Shown one piece after another: positions 1-11,200 of a stretch of DNA of 64,000 nt. Each line of letters opens with the position of its first letter. The stretch's first letter is position 1. Origin of the DNA: Echinococcus granulosus (lineage: Eukaryota; Platyhelminthes; Cestoda; Cyclophyllidea; Taeniidae); NCBI RefSeq assembly GCF_000524195.1, contig NW_020170383.1, forward strand, positions 292,207 to 356,206, read 5' to 3'. Both the position numbers and the translations under genes were made by a program. The notes beneath the pieces are model-generated. The model saw only the letters and a list, made by a program, of their open reading frames with translations, ran no database searches and had not been told where the DNA came from.

Positions 1-1169
1 TCTGGCGAATCGTTAATAGATTGATTGTATAGTTAATGTGGAATGTAGACGTACACTTATTTCTCAGAGGTATGTTCTACTATTTTTATAGATGATAAGA
101 ACATCTGAGAGAAGACTTATACCTGGAGATGAAAACGCCTCCTTTTGTGGACCAGATGATAGTTCCTTTAATCTGTCGCGAACAGATTCAGCAAGGTCGT
201 TTAATTCAACGCCAGCATTCACCACAACCTCGTCTTCAAACGAAATTACTGGATGTGAAGTATATTTGTCACCCAGTAGCTGTGCTTCGACTTGGGCCCA
301 ACTTTCCAGCTCACCATGCTCGTAGTTTGCATCATCAGCATCACTGCATATATGAAAATAAAGGAACGACTAGCACAGGCAGTGTAGAGGCTGCAACACC
401 AATCTCGCCTATATCTAACTTAACTACCATCAACATTATACTCAGGCGCTTCAGCATGCTACAGATGTAACATTTAATGTAAGATTTTACCTCCCACTTA
501 CACATTGTATTTGGAAACGCCGATATGCCTTGAATTTCGAATATCTGATACGGGCCTCATCACGATTTGCTGGTGATTTATGTGTCGCAGTACCCATGCC
601 TTAGCAGTACAATTTCTGCACGGTATGCGTCGACGAGTAGCCATAGAACGCATAGCGGTCTTCCGCAATTCTGCCGGGGTAAGACTTTTAAGATCCTCAA
701 TTTCGGATGGTTTTGGCTTGCTCGGAAGCAGAAGATCTAATTAGTTGTAGTGACTGATAAATAACTACCTGGCAAGCCCAGCAGTTCAAGGCAAGCGGAG
801 AGAAGATCGACGTCATAAATTTTGAAACACGAAAAACAGAAAGATTTTAATAACTGGAAAATTAGCTACAGCATTTTTGCTTACGCGGACAACAAGGTCA
901 AAAAGCAGTGGATTATACACTGGTTTGGAGAATTCTATGTGACCGATGTGGCCAGGACATTGCAAGAATCCTAGGCCGCAATGCGCACATACATCTTTTT
1001 CAGTGCATGGTCCAAGAGCCATGTCATGAAGACCACCATCGACTCCACGATTGGTAACTTTGTCAAACGTTGCATTAGAAGTTACTTCGAGTACAGAGAG
1101 CGATCTAATCTCATGGGGTGTGTAGAAATTATAACCGAACTCGCGTATGAACCCATCAGCAACATCCAT
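1..1169 (-). CDS. POLR1A: DNA-directed RNA polymerase I largest subunit (RPA1/POLR1A), 5' part
   Basis: Catalytic largest subunit of RNA polymerase I, which makes pre-rRNA in the nucleolus. Only the N-terminal part is here; the gene runs off the left edge. Exons on the minus strand: 885-1169, 769-853, 502-736, 123-343; the exon beyond 122 is not resolved. The N-terminus shows the family pattern FYTPHEIRSLSV, then GLHDMALGP, then the zinc-binding segment CAHCGLGFLQCPGHIGHIE followed by PVYNPLLFD. Exon 2 adds a CFSC pair and exon 3 a further CRNC. GHIGHI with the Pol I-type MALGP stretch favours Pol I over Pol II or III. The start at 1169 (MDVADGF) is the nearest ATG to the conserved block; an upstream in-frame start at 1223 is possible. 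Introns are 31, 32 and 158 bp, and phases join cleanly. Exon 4 is acidic linker sequence and rests on phase and splice sites alone. Confidence 0.88.
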
Positions 1170-1569
1170 GCCGAAATAGCACGTAATGAGCACAAGGCAA
1201 TTGTGAAAAGAGAGCCAATGCAAGAAAAGTTTAACATTGTTTGGTTAGGATTTATGAGAGGGAAAAATTTGTTATACTTCAAAAGGAGGAGTTTAAACAA
1301 TTTAGAAGCAACAACTCAAAAAAATGAAATCAGAAATCAGACTTTCCTTGCACAACCAAGACATCGTAATCCCTTATATATCGCTGTAAATAAAGCAGCA
1401 GTTTTGATTTTAAATAAAATCCCCAGTGCTTAGTAAATTCATTAAACTTGTATTCTTTCTGCTATTTTTATTCCGCAATTATTTTTTTATATTGATTCAA
1501 CTAGCCTCGTGTGAAATTAATATTTTACCGTCTTATTGCTCTCAGTTTACAGCACTTTCCTTATGCTAC
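1170..1569. other. Intergenic: POLR1A upstream region
   Basis: About 400 bp between the POLR1A start codon and the TRIM-like element. It presumably holds the POLR1A promoter and 5' UTR. I see no TATA box or other gene here. Confidence 0.5.
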
Positions 1570-1764
1570 TGTAATACGGTAGTGGTTTATCCCTCGTTTC
1601 TGGTGAGGCGCCACTTTCGTACTTTGGATAACCCCCTTTTACCCCGCTGGGTGGGTTGGTCTTTTGAGCGATGCCAATACCCCAGACACCTTCTCCGTGC
1701 TAAATATATATAGTCTGCCCAAGTATTGTGTCTTCTTTCGTCTTCAGGGAGTCTCGGGACGCTA
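1570..1764 (+). repeat. Left LTR copy (conserved part) with TATA-like core
   Basis: Begins TGTAATACGGTAG and carries the shared blocks GCTGGGTGGG, a TATA-like AAATATATATAG (1702-1712), TCTGCCC and TCTTCTTTCGTCTTCAGGGA. The last ends about 40 bp below the TATA, as expected for a U3/R promoter. The 12-mer CTACTGTAATAC occurs at both sides (1566-1577 and 1767-1778). That could be an LTR-LTR junction or a short direct repeat. Confidence 0.62.
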
Positions 1765-2009
1765 CACTACTGTAATACTTGTGTTGCTTTAATGTACCAT
1801 TCAGGGAGGAAACAACCTGGAAATTCGAACCTAGTGAGAGGGTCGTCGCCTTCCGTGCTTAGTTGTGATTGCGGTTCTTCCCATTATTAAACATTGTGCT
1901 TTTCCTCACGATCTTTTCCCCTTTAACAGATATGTCAAAGTCAAATCAACCTGGGCTGTTCTAAGGACACTAGGAACAGGGGAGGAGACCGGTGAGTCTC
2001 GCCCTACAT

Positions 2010-2021
2010 TGGTGGCAGCGG
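2010..2021 (+). promoter_or_regulatory. Candidate primer-binding site (tRNA-Leu type)
   Basis: TGGTGGCAGCGG is the complement of a tRNA 3' end reading CCGCTGCCACCA, as in many eukaryotic tRNA-Leu. It lies one base after a CTACA that could be the 3' end of a longer 5' LTR. Twelve matching bases are suggestive; the match stops there. Confidence 0.45.
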
Positions 2022-2583
2022 AAAGTGAACCCGATCCTAAAGGGCATGTGTCCTCTTTTTCAATCCTGCGTCATAGACCTTAGTGGAGCGGAAGAAGTAC
2101 ATATGCTACGGATGGGAGAATGGTGATGACCCCTAATAGAAGTGTTGAAGGTGACGTCGGCTTTCGACATCTATCCCAGCCCCGTGTTCTGCAGGAAAGC
2201 TACTAACAACTGAAGCAACACTAGCCGTGAACCATCGGAAAGTTGCGTTACAGACTTTTCCCACCTTCCCCTATGGATTTTTATTAAATCCCGTCCTTCC
2301 ATACACAAATCTGCTTTTAGGCCAGTGTTCCTGCATCTATCTATGGACACGCATGATGGCCAATGCAGTTCCCCGTTCTAAATCAAATCCCTAAACCGAA
2401 CAAAACTCCAGATCCAGTCAAGCTGCCAAGAGGGATCAGTGACCTTGAGGTTAAGTATCTCCTCAGTTGCACGCTAATTTGGTGACCAGCACGGTCGAAT
2501 CGTGGGTGTTTCTTTACAGCACCGACTACGCTGTAATGGCTGACGCGAAAGGTTGACCTGCGGAAGCGGTAGGGACGACGATC

Positions 2584-2598
2584 AAGAGATGAGGGAGG
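2584..2598 (+). promoter_or_regulatory. Candidate polypurine tract of the TRIM-like element
   Basis: AAGAGATGAGGGAGG is almost all purine and ends four bases before the right LTR, the position where plus-strand priming occurs in LTR retrotransposons. Confidence 0.45.
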
Positions 2599-2601
2599 CT
2601 A

Positions 2602-2795
2602 TGTAATACGATAGTGTTTCGTCCCCCGGCGTTGGTGGAACGCCGCTTTTGTACTTCGAGTTAGCCTCCCCGTACCTCGCTGGGTGGGCTGGCCTTTGGG
2701 CCATGCCAGTAGCCCTGATACCTCTGCTCTGAATATATAATCTGCCCGGGTATGGTGTCTTCTTTCGTCTTCAGGGAGCCTTGGGACAATGCGCT
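2602..2795 (+). repeat. Right LTR copy with TATA-like core
   Basis: Collinear with 1570-1764: TGTAATACGATAG start, GCTGGGTGGGC, GAATATATAATCTGCCC (TATA near 2731) and TCTTCTTTCGTCTTCAGGGA. Similarity stops abruptly around 2795. Its promoter points rightward, towards LSM6. Confidence 0.62.
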
Positions 2796-3955
2796 ATTGG
2801 CGCTTTTCCGTACCCTAGTTTGGTCTACGTTTCGCAAGTCGGGCTAAGCGTTAAAATCTGGGTGGGGACATGAATTTGGCCTTACTGCTGCCCTCTACGT
2901 TATGCTTGTCTGTTCCAATGTACTCACGAGTAAAAGCATCCAAACAAGGACTCCGAATAGTTTAAGTTAACCGTACCTTAATTACATGGTTGCGCGGACA
3001 ATAATGATCCATGAAGTGGCAACTATCATTAACTCCTGTCAAAATTTAACAATCTGTGCATATTCACAAAATTCCGAGCAAAAGATGCTCATCCCTAAAC
3101 AATTTTTAAGTTATACAGTATTAGCGAAGATGGGTGAGGGCATCGATGACCCCGACACATGAATTTGTCATTTTACTCAGGCTGCAGTTGTATTATGGTT
3201 CATCTTCCAATTTTGCGCATTCTTGCAGCTAGCATCTTTTTATTTTCAAGTGCACCGAGTTTTTTGCTTACTAAGCAAGTGCTTCGTGTTTTTTAGTATT
3301 TTTAAGAATGCTTTGATGGGGTTTTATTTTTTTCCCGGTTTTCGGTTTTTTTAAATTGGCCAATAAAAGCAAAGCACTTTGTGTGATCTCTCTGTTCGGT
3401 CAGGTTCCCTTGCAGGTTGTTGTGGCTTTGTTCCGATGAGTTGCCAGTTGAGATATCTAGGTTAATTTGGAATTTTCGAACATTTTTAAGTGTAACAGCG
3501 TTTTTAGCGGCTAACTTCTGGGAGGCCTTTCAAATGCCTGTAGTGCATTTACTCCGGCTCCTTTACTATGTAACTTTGGTGTAGATTTCTTACAAGGTTG
3601 TTATTCTCGTTTTTGTTGTATCGTGAGTAGTGAGGATGTGTTGGACTTCTCCTGTTTCCAGTGTAGTTCCCTCTTAAGGTTTCTGGTCACGTTATTCAAA
3701 GCCTGGCCGTTTTGTCTGTTCCACCTGTGTTTTCGAATTTTATACGCTCCGCCTTATGCTATTGCCTTCTTCATACTAGTGGATTTGTGGTCCTCTAGTG
3801 TTGATTTCATGGCGCAGGATTTTAAATTCGCCATTTGTTAGCGTCGTTATCAATGCTTCTAAAAAGTCATTAAATTGGTTTTTTATTCGCCCAAGTATAA
3901 TTTTGCCTGATTAGTCGAAATTTCATTAATTGTCTTTGATTTTTGTAGCACGCAA
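2796..3955 (+). other. Intergenic / LSM6 5' region
   Basis: About 1.16 kb with no supported coding exon. The right half (about 3230-3950) is T-rich on the plus strand and ends in TTTTTGTAG (to 3949), a good splice acceptor seven bases before the LSM6 ATG. The stretch may therefore hold a 5' UTR intron, or outron sequence removed by spliced-leader trans-splicing. Confidence 0.4.
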
Positions 3956-4236
3956 ATGTCACAAAAACAAACACCGAGGGACTTTCTTAAGCTCATTATT
4001 GGCCGCCCCGTTGTCGTTAAGCTGAATTCAGGTGCGGACTATCGTGGCGTTTTGATATCCCTTGATGGCTATATGAACGTTGTTTTGGAGCAGACAGAAG
4101 AGTACGTCGAGGGTCAACTGAAGAACAAATATGGTGACACTTTTATTCGAGGAAACAATGGTATAGTTTCAGTTAGAATATGACTATTACTTTAGTTTTT
4201 TATATTAGCACCCAGAAACGTGGAGGATTGAAATGA
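3956..4236 (+). CDS. LSM6: U6 snRNA-associated Sm-like protein LSm6
   Basis: LSm6 is a subunit of the LSm1-7 (cytoplasmic mRNA decapping) and LSm2-8 (nuclear U6 snRNP) rings. Exons 3956-4160 and 4196-4236 encode 81 aa, the usual size. Sm1 motif: IIGRPVVVKLNSGADYRGVL, then DGYMN. Sm2: KYGDTFIRGNN followed by VFYISTQKR. The 35-bp intron (4161-4195) matters: reading straight through gives a false stop at 4181 and loses the last Sm2 strand, whereas splicing restores VFYISTQKRGGLK, close to the animal family C-terminus. The start follows a splice acceptor by seven bases. A poly(A) signal lies at 4264. Confidence 0.95.
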
Positions 4237-4263
4237 CCGACATCTTGGCGGGTTTTTTGTACA

Positions 4264-4269
4264 AATAAA
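4264..4269 (+). terminator. Poly(A) signal, LSM6
   Basis: AATAAA 28 bases after the LSM6 stop codon. Confidence 0.6.
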
Positions 4270-7200
4270 TGTTTGCCAAATTTTTTACTTATTTCCTAAT
4301 AGTAGTGTATTTGGCCCGGTCCTCATTACTACGGGACCTAATAGCGTTCACAATCATACACTTCGGCAAAGTTCTGCTGCCGTGCATTTAAAGTCATCAT
4401 GTAATGTTTTTGACTAATGCTGCAAGTGACCCATCTTCTTACGGGGATTGTTTGCGTCTCATCAGTATGAATCTTGTCTATCCTCGGAAATTTTCCGTTT
4501 TCATTATTGGCTGATGTCAACAACCTTGATTTGCCCTGGTCTAAATCTGTTTACGGGGTTTAGTTGGCTATGTGTGTTTTTTTTATATCCAGTCTGGCTT
4601 GACGTGTGGGATAAATCGTACAGCTTTTCAATTTCACAAATGTATTGTTTTTTTGCACTTACCTTGTCCATGGATCAACAAGGTCTTGATGAACGACTAA
4701 ATTCTGCGTAATGCGTACGGGGCTTCATCGTACTTCGTTGTGTTTCGTGCCTTTGTTTCGACGGACTCACTCTCTTATTTCGTTGAGAAAACGTGTGTGC
4801 ACGTGCAGGGCTCGGAGGTGAACGACCTAAAATTCACTCTGAATTCACGACGCCGTTTAGACACCTAGTATCGTTCCTGCTTCCTTCTTCGTCGACTATC
4901 CAGATGTCGACGAGCTCTGTAATCATGCGGCATGAAAACCCTGTTTTTTGAATATCAGACCCATCCACTGTTGTGTATCACGTGATTTAAGCGGGGTAGA
5001 AGACATGTCGGCGTGGGCGTTCTCTGAGATGTGTACGTCGCGGCCCACAGAGCGCGGTTGAGTGTGTTCTGATGGTACTTTTGCCGACTTTCCTTCCCAA
5101 TTCGGACATTATTTCGATCAGCATATGTACTTCGATCCCTCACTTATAGAAACGTCTAATTTGTGCTTGTCCTTCTACGAATTGACGGAGTTGTGATCTC
5201 AATCGTCTAAACCTCGTCGAGAGTTATCTGGGCCAATCCACAAACCGACTTAAGGAATGCAGTATCGTGTTCGAGTTGGGCTTGTATAGCTAAGTTTCAG
5301 TTTCTGATAGTGGATTGCGTTGAATTCATGCATTTTGAAAGGGGTGAAATCTAGGTCTGATCGGATTCAGCTGTGCCTACCGGTGGCAGATTGCAAAACT
5401 GGTTCTTGACCTCCCTAGGACTGTGCTTATGTTGCCAAAGTATCACATAGAGAGGATCGCGGTCACAATTTCCCCTTGGTGAACGCTTCAGCGTCTTCCT
5501 TAAGCCTCAAGTTGTATCAAAATGAATTATTTGGTTGCGTGAAGCAAAGTGGGACATTCGGTGTTTTAGTATCCGAATGTGTTTGGCTTGTGTAGGCGCC
5601 GAGAAGCACTGTTCGGCATTCATGATTTCGTTGATTACAACGAACTGGCGTAACTCTGAGAGGCAAAGTAAGGTCTCTTGGCATACCGCAAAGTTTGTTA
5701 CTAATTTGCTTGGAAACAGCTTTCCCATATTGTGCGAATAGGCTGGAGCATTTACTACTTCGGAGCACTGGACAAGGTTGTTTCTCGTGAAAAGACATCG
5801 GGGCTTATTACGAACGAAGTTGTAGCAACGGTAGAATGAGTTCTGAGTAATACTCGGTTCAGAAATAGACTATGTTGGCGTCTGATGTTGACGATGCGAT
5901 ATAATTCCAAAAAGTTGAGAGGGTTGACAATCAAGTTCCCCTTTACCAAACATGGCGATGTCAGGTATGCATTATTAATTGAGGTTAACTCCATTATTGG
6001 AAAAATCCGGCAAAAAGGCCCCAGTTTTATCGGTATTTGGTGTTTACTTCGCCTGAATAAAGGGGAGGAAATCAATCCTGAGCCGTTTGATTCCGAATGG
6101 TTGGGAGCAATGCGTCAGAAACGGTTCGTCCCGTCATTAATACTCAAAGAATAGCGGCACATGAACCAAGGCGAAAATTGATCTCATTTAGCTGTGCGCG
6201 AAGAGACATGTGCTTTCTGCTTTTAGTTTACCAACTTTCTTGATTTCTTTTTACCATTGTTTAACAAACTTTCCCAAAAAATACGTCTGTATTGAGGATG
6301 ACATCGTGGATGTTTTCCCATTTAGGTAGTGTGAAGATGTGTCCAGTGGATTTGCCATTGAACTTATTGTTTAGAAAAAAGAACTGGCTTTGATAACGGC
6401 TTCATAACCATATAGGGCTTGAGTTCAAAATTAACCAAGTTTGTTTATTTCTCATTTCTCACTTGCAGCTGCTCATGCTAATCTACTCGTTTAAGAGGTT
6501 CTTCCTGAGTCAAAATAACTTGTTAGTAGTAGTATTAGTTTTGTACCAACTGGAATACGCAGGGAATTGGAACCACACTGTAGTCATCAATACGATTACA
6601 GGTTAAGGTGGTATGTTCGAATGCGGGTATATGGCGTTGAAATTCGGAAGATTGTTATTCTGCTTCTAACTTGCACTAATGGCTTTTGTTATCAAAACTT
6701 AGGGCAAATAAGGGATTGAACCTGCGCTTCCCAAGCTTTGAAATGATTTTATAACAGCAAGAAATCCCAACTAGTTAGGATACAGATAATGCGCCAGTTG
6801 TAATTTTGGTCGCTCCACTTCACTTGCAGAGGCTTGTAATACACGGCGTCAGCATTCAGTCACTCTTCCAGTGGTTAAAGGGTGGGACACTCCGTATTCG
6901 GTGTGCGCACCCTCGAGTACCTTGAAGCCGCTCCTCGGGAAAGAGATAAACTACGGTGATAGGCATTTGTGGTGCTGTAAATTCATTTTTCCTGAATATC
7001 CTATGTAAAAAATGAGGTGTCTTTTCAGTACAAAAGACAGCCCGTTTTCTTGCCATTGCATAACTGCATCGGTGTTGGTGATGGCGCATTTCGGTACATT
7101 TCGAGGATTGAATTAAAGTAGTTTGAATATGCTTGCGAAATCGACTCTTGTATTTTGCTTATTTTAGCAGCGGCAGAGTGAATTTGAGACTATATGGTGA

Positions 7201-8116
7201 ATTTGCAACGCTTTTTTTAATACAAGCTGCAACTTCTCGTATTTACTTTTCAGGCTAAGAAACGTCTCTTCTAAACCTGTTAGTCCTCTGGATGAGCGGC
7301 CTCATTTTGAAGAGGCATAGCTGTATTTAGTAAACATCCCAATGCAAAAAATCGTGATGGTAGAGTTTATAGCTAAGCGTTTAACTACGAAATTCGAATA
7401 AAATTTTCAATTAGGAGACTCTTCAACTTACTGTTAATAAAGTCAGAACTCTGCATAAAGATAACGCTTTTGGTGGCCGAGCGCGGTTACTGAAGAACCT
7501 ATGGATAAGAATTATCTTTATACCAAAATAAGCGTTATGAACAAGATGGTTTTTACTTGCGAAAGTTCGAAATTCTTTGAGGGCATGGAATGTGCTCACT
7601 AGCACGCGTTGTGCAGTGGTCCTCAAAACTAACTTCCTTAACCAAATGCTGGTGTTCGGTGACTCGGTCGTAAATTTGTCCATATGATGCTACTCTATCA
7701 TCTGGTGAATTGCGCCGCTACTCATGGCACAACATCATGTACATCCACTCAGGTAGGCACTAAAAAGAAAGTACTACTTTTTTAGTTATGACATGATTTA
7801 TTTTCGAGCTGATTTAAAAATGCACAATAATACTACCATAATTTCAATCTCAAAGGCTTCACCACTTTTGAACTATTTGCTTTGGATTAATTTCCCATCG
7901 TAAATGTAACACTGACGCTGATGGGTGGATCATCTAATTGGAAATATCCCATTATGCATTGCTGTGATGACCATGAGTCTATTTGCATTAATCATCCAGA
8001 GAGGGTATAATATCCTTTTAACCTCAAGCTTACCTGTGCTCCTCTTTACATTTGAGTTTGAGCTACGCATATTGTGCAGTTTAAGGCGATGCCAATACAG
8101 TCTGCTATATTGTGAA
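4270..8116. other. Intergenic, no supported gene
   Basis: About 3.8 kb without a convincing coding exon. Open frames are short (under about 110 codons) and show no family motif. Composition is ordinary for the window, and I saw no repeat structure. Confidence 0.45.
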
Positions 8117-8236
8117 AGGCCACCTCCTCGATGCTAGCGCAGCCACTACCGTGCTCGCTGTTATGGAGGTGGGTCCCGTTGTGGCCGCTGTTTCTGACCA
8201 AACTAGTGCAAAACGTGCAACAGTGGCAAGTGACAT
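8117..8236 (+). pseudogene. Possible tetraspanin last-exon relic
   Basis: One frame reads ATTVLAVMEVGPVVAAV, which parallels the fourth membrane segment of the intact tetraspanin at 12873-13758 (FALAALEVGAIMAAV). The expected upstream exons, the CCG loop and in-frame splice sites are not recognisable. A weak CC pair near 7955 is probably chance. If real it is a decayed member of the local cluster, but the match is only about 17 residues. Confidence 0.25.
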
Positions 8237-11200
8237 CCCAGTCGGCACCCTGCTGCACCTCCACTTTGTTGTGCATTATGCACCCAAATTCTGCATTTAT
8301 TATCCTCACCGTTAAAAAAGGGAACTATTTATCTGCATTCAATTCTCCATCTCTGGTTGTGTCAATAAATGCAGCGATTTATACAGTGTTCAGGTTCTAA
8401 TCTTGCCAATAACGATAGAATCTCCTAACACGTGGAACTATACCAAAGAGTGGTTTACCCTAATAAGGCAATTGCTGCTAGAGGTAGCTGGACAGATAAA
8501 ATCATTGGCATGAAATAGGACTGGTCAACTGCACTGAATAGGTTACTTAAGGATAGCATCTGAATTAGGGCAAACACCACGTGTTTAGTCAAACCCATAA
8601 GTGAAATCAAATTTTGCGGTCGAGGTAAAACCACATTACTTAATTGTAATGACTGTGATGGGGCGTTTGAGTATGCATATGGGTTCTGCAGACAAGTGCA
8701 TTGAGGTTGCCCTTGTGCATTCCTAACCGCTAGCCTGATACTTGCCTAAAAGCAGCTCCCTGTAGCACTCCACCAACTTAATGCTTAGCGATAAGGGCAT
8801 AAAATTCAATGCATATAGAGTATTCCCATATTTGCTTTTAAAGACGGCACACAACATACTGTTGCATATCGAGACCTCGTTGAAGAAGAATGAATTCATG
8901 GCACCAAGACAGAATATATGTTACCGACGTGGGGGAGGATTGTGGACAATTGGCATGGCCCAAGGGCATGCCACTCGGTGGAAGTACAAAGGCAGAGCCT
9001 AAAATGATCGTAAAACCCAATCGAAAAGTTAAACAAAATTATCTAAGCATTAAAGGATTATGGGCCACTGTTCACTAGCATTAGTTTAAGGTATTGCGTC
9101 AGGGCATACTTAGGAGGCAAGCATAAATGCTTCAGAAAGTAATGCGCGCGGAATTTGAGATACAAATAAGAAGTTTTCGCTAAACCCTAGCAAATGCTTT
9201 GTCGGTATTGAGTCGTGAGAAAGAGTAATTGGAACGTAGCTGTGATAGGCGCCAAGCACAAGTCACTGATGCACCATTTCAAATTGACAGGTAACGATAG
9301 TTTCGTCTGTTGTGCCATATTATCAATGCATCTCCGATGATGGAACAAGCGGTTGTGAAAAAGTTGATCAAGCTTGTCCAACTCTTTAATTGTGAATCCA
9401 GGTAGACCATAATTACATTTGTTGACGATGCTAAATTAAGGCAAGCTTTCTTTTGGAGTAATTCATATGGATAAAAGACAAAAAACTCAACAAGCATAGT
9501 TAAAAAAGCCACACTTAATTAAATCATTTTGGTGATTAGTAGTAATTTGTAGTTTATTTCATTACGAGATGGTGAAAAGGTAGGCCTCTGCGAGGGCATT
9601 CGAGGCAAGTATTACATGCATGGCCTACACAGTAGATAATGTTCGAACCAAAGCAAATGCTAGGTCTGCAGGCATCTACTCTACTTCTGATCACACAGCG
9701 AAATCGCTGACTGTGATTACCAATAGACCTCATAAGTGCTGACGTCAAAACTGCATACTCTCATTTGTGATCTATGGGGCGTTATCAAGTCTCTTTCAGA
9801 TAGACGCGAAAATGACGAATTCACCTACTCGTCACTTGGTGGGTGTTATACTAGTTAACTCATACTTTTATGCCGTCGTGACGATTACACATGAGTGAAA
9901 TAAAAATGCAATCTTATGAGTTTGAAACGAAAAAGGCATTAACGCCTATGAAATATGACACACGTTAAATGATGCCATGCTGCTTCGAAAGTAGAGCACC
10001 TTAGAAAATACCCTCTTTAGGCAGAACTTGTCTAAAATAGCAAGAGATAATAGGGACAAATTTGTCTACGCGATTTGTTGTTGATTTAACAGCTTATTTC
10101 ACAAGCTAATTGGACCACATCTGAGCAATGTGATAAGAAGTAGACAGGAAAGTTTCATGAGGAGAGACATGACATGTAACTATACTTGATTATAACCTTT
10201 TCATCATACTGGTCTAAAATCGCTTTGCTTGAGTTCGTTTAATTCCTAAATTGGATTAAATAAATGTATGTATGTCGACCTCGCGAGGGCGTTTAATAAT
10301 GCCACCAGATAACGGGTCTCTACTATAAACTACAGCTGTGTGGACATGAACAAGGAGCGGTAATGCCGACTGCTGGTTGGTCGCAATCCCAACTGGAAGC
10401 TTCAGTTCAGAGTTCAGCCAGTGATCACGATCCTGCGTATTTTTATCTTTCAAAGAAAGGGTTATTGGTGCACGCAAAGTGCCTCCTTAGGGACAACTGG
10501 CCAACAAGATAAGTGAGCAACATAGTTTTTGCACTTTCAGTAGATGTGGATATCGAAACGCTGTAGTATAAGCATTTCTGGGATCGAAAACAATCCCAAC
10601 AGTTGAATGGGAGCATCCCAACTAAATAGTTTATGGCGAACTAGGCAGTTTGACGCGTTGCCTTTCATCACACACAAGCTGAAGTGTCTTTTCAACTGTG
10701 TATCTTATGGCCACTTACCTAACAGTCATTTTGTTTGCAAAGAAACAGGAGAAAGTGTAATTCCTACGAAAATTAGTACATATTGAGTGTTTCTACCTAC
10801 CTTATTATTGCTGAGGAGTTTGTACACTTTTCAAGTAATTCGGGTTCCCAGGATTTGTGACAATTTTGCAATCCCATTTTGGGGCCACATTGATCGAAGG
10901 AAAGAATACAATATACACGTTTTTAATCTCCATCGTCAACCCTGCTCACCTTCAAGTCATTTCGTTAGAATCTCAAAGTTAGGAACTTTATGGGAAAAAA
11001 ACATCATAGGAGTGTTGTCCTTGCTGTTAGAAAATTTTGTTATTAAAAATTATGTCGCCAGGTAAGTTGTCGTTTCAATTGTCATGTCAAAACAAGGTGT
11101 GCCATCAACGCATTATTAAGCTCAAGACGACACCCACGCACGAGATGATGCACGCTTTCCTCTTCTTGAAAAGCACTTTACATTATCAAACCAAAGCAAC

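Larger units (their letters stand above)
1570..2795 (+). mobile_element. Non-autonomous LTR element in miniature (TRIM-like, taeniid TaTRIM type)
   Basis: Two related copies of a roughly 195-bp sequence (1570-1764 and 2602-2795), both opening with TGTAATAC, flank about 0.8 kb with no usable reading frame. A 12-base primer-binding-type motif at 2010-2021 and a purine tract at 2584-2598, just before the second copy, complete the layout of an LTR retrotransposon without gag or pol. TRIM elements of this kind (TaTRIM) are known from taeniid tapeworms and are transcribed from their LTRs. The family assignment comes from memory of that description and was not aligned. Because the primer site starts at 2010, the 5' LTR may really run 1570-2008 (TG...CA), with the 3' LTR truncated or diverged after about 2795. 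Confidence 0.6.

Noticed and set aside
981..1433. 150-codon plus-strand open frame
   Set aside because: Antisense shadow of POLR1A exon 1 and its upstream region; no family motif.
6580..6640. GTTCGAAT motif suggesting a tRNA T-arm
   Set aside because: No matching acceptor stem, D-arm or anticodon arm around it.
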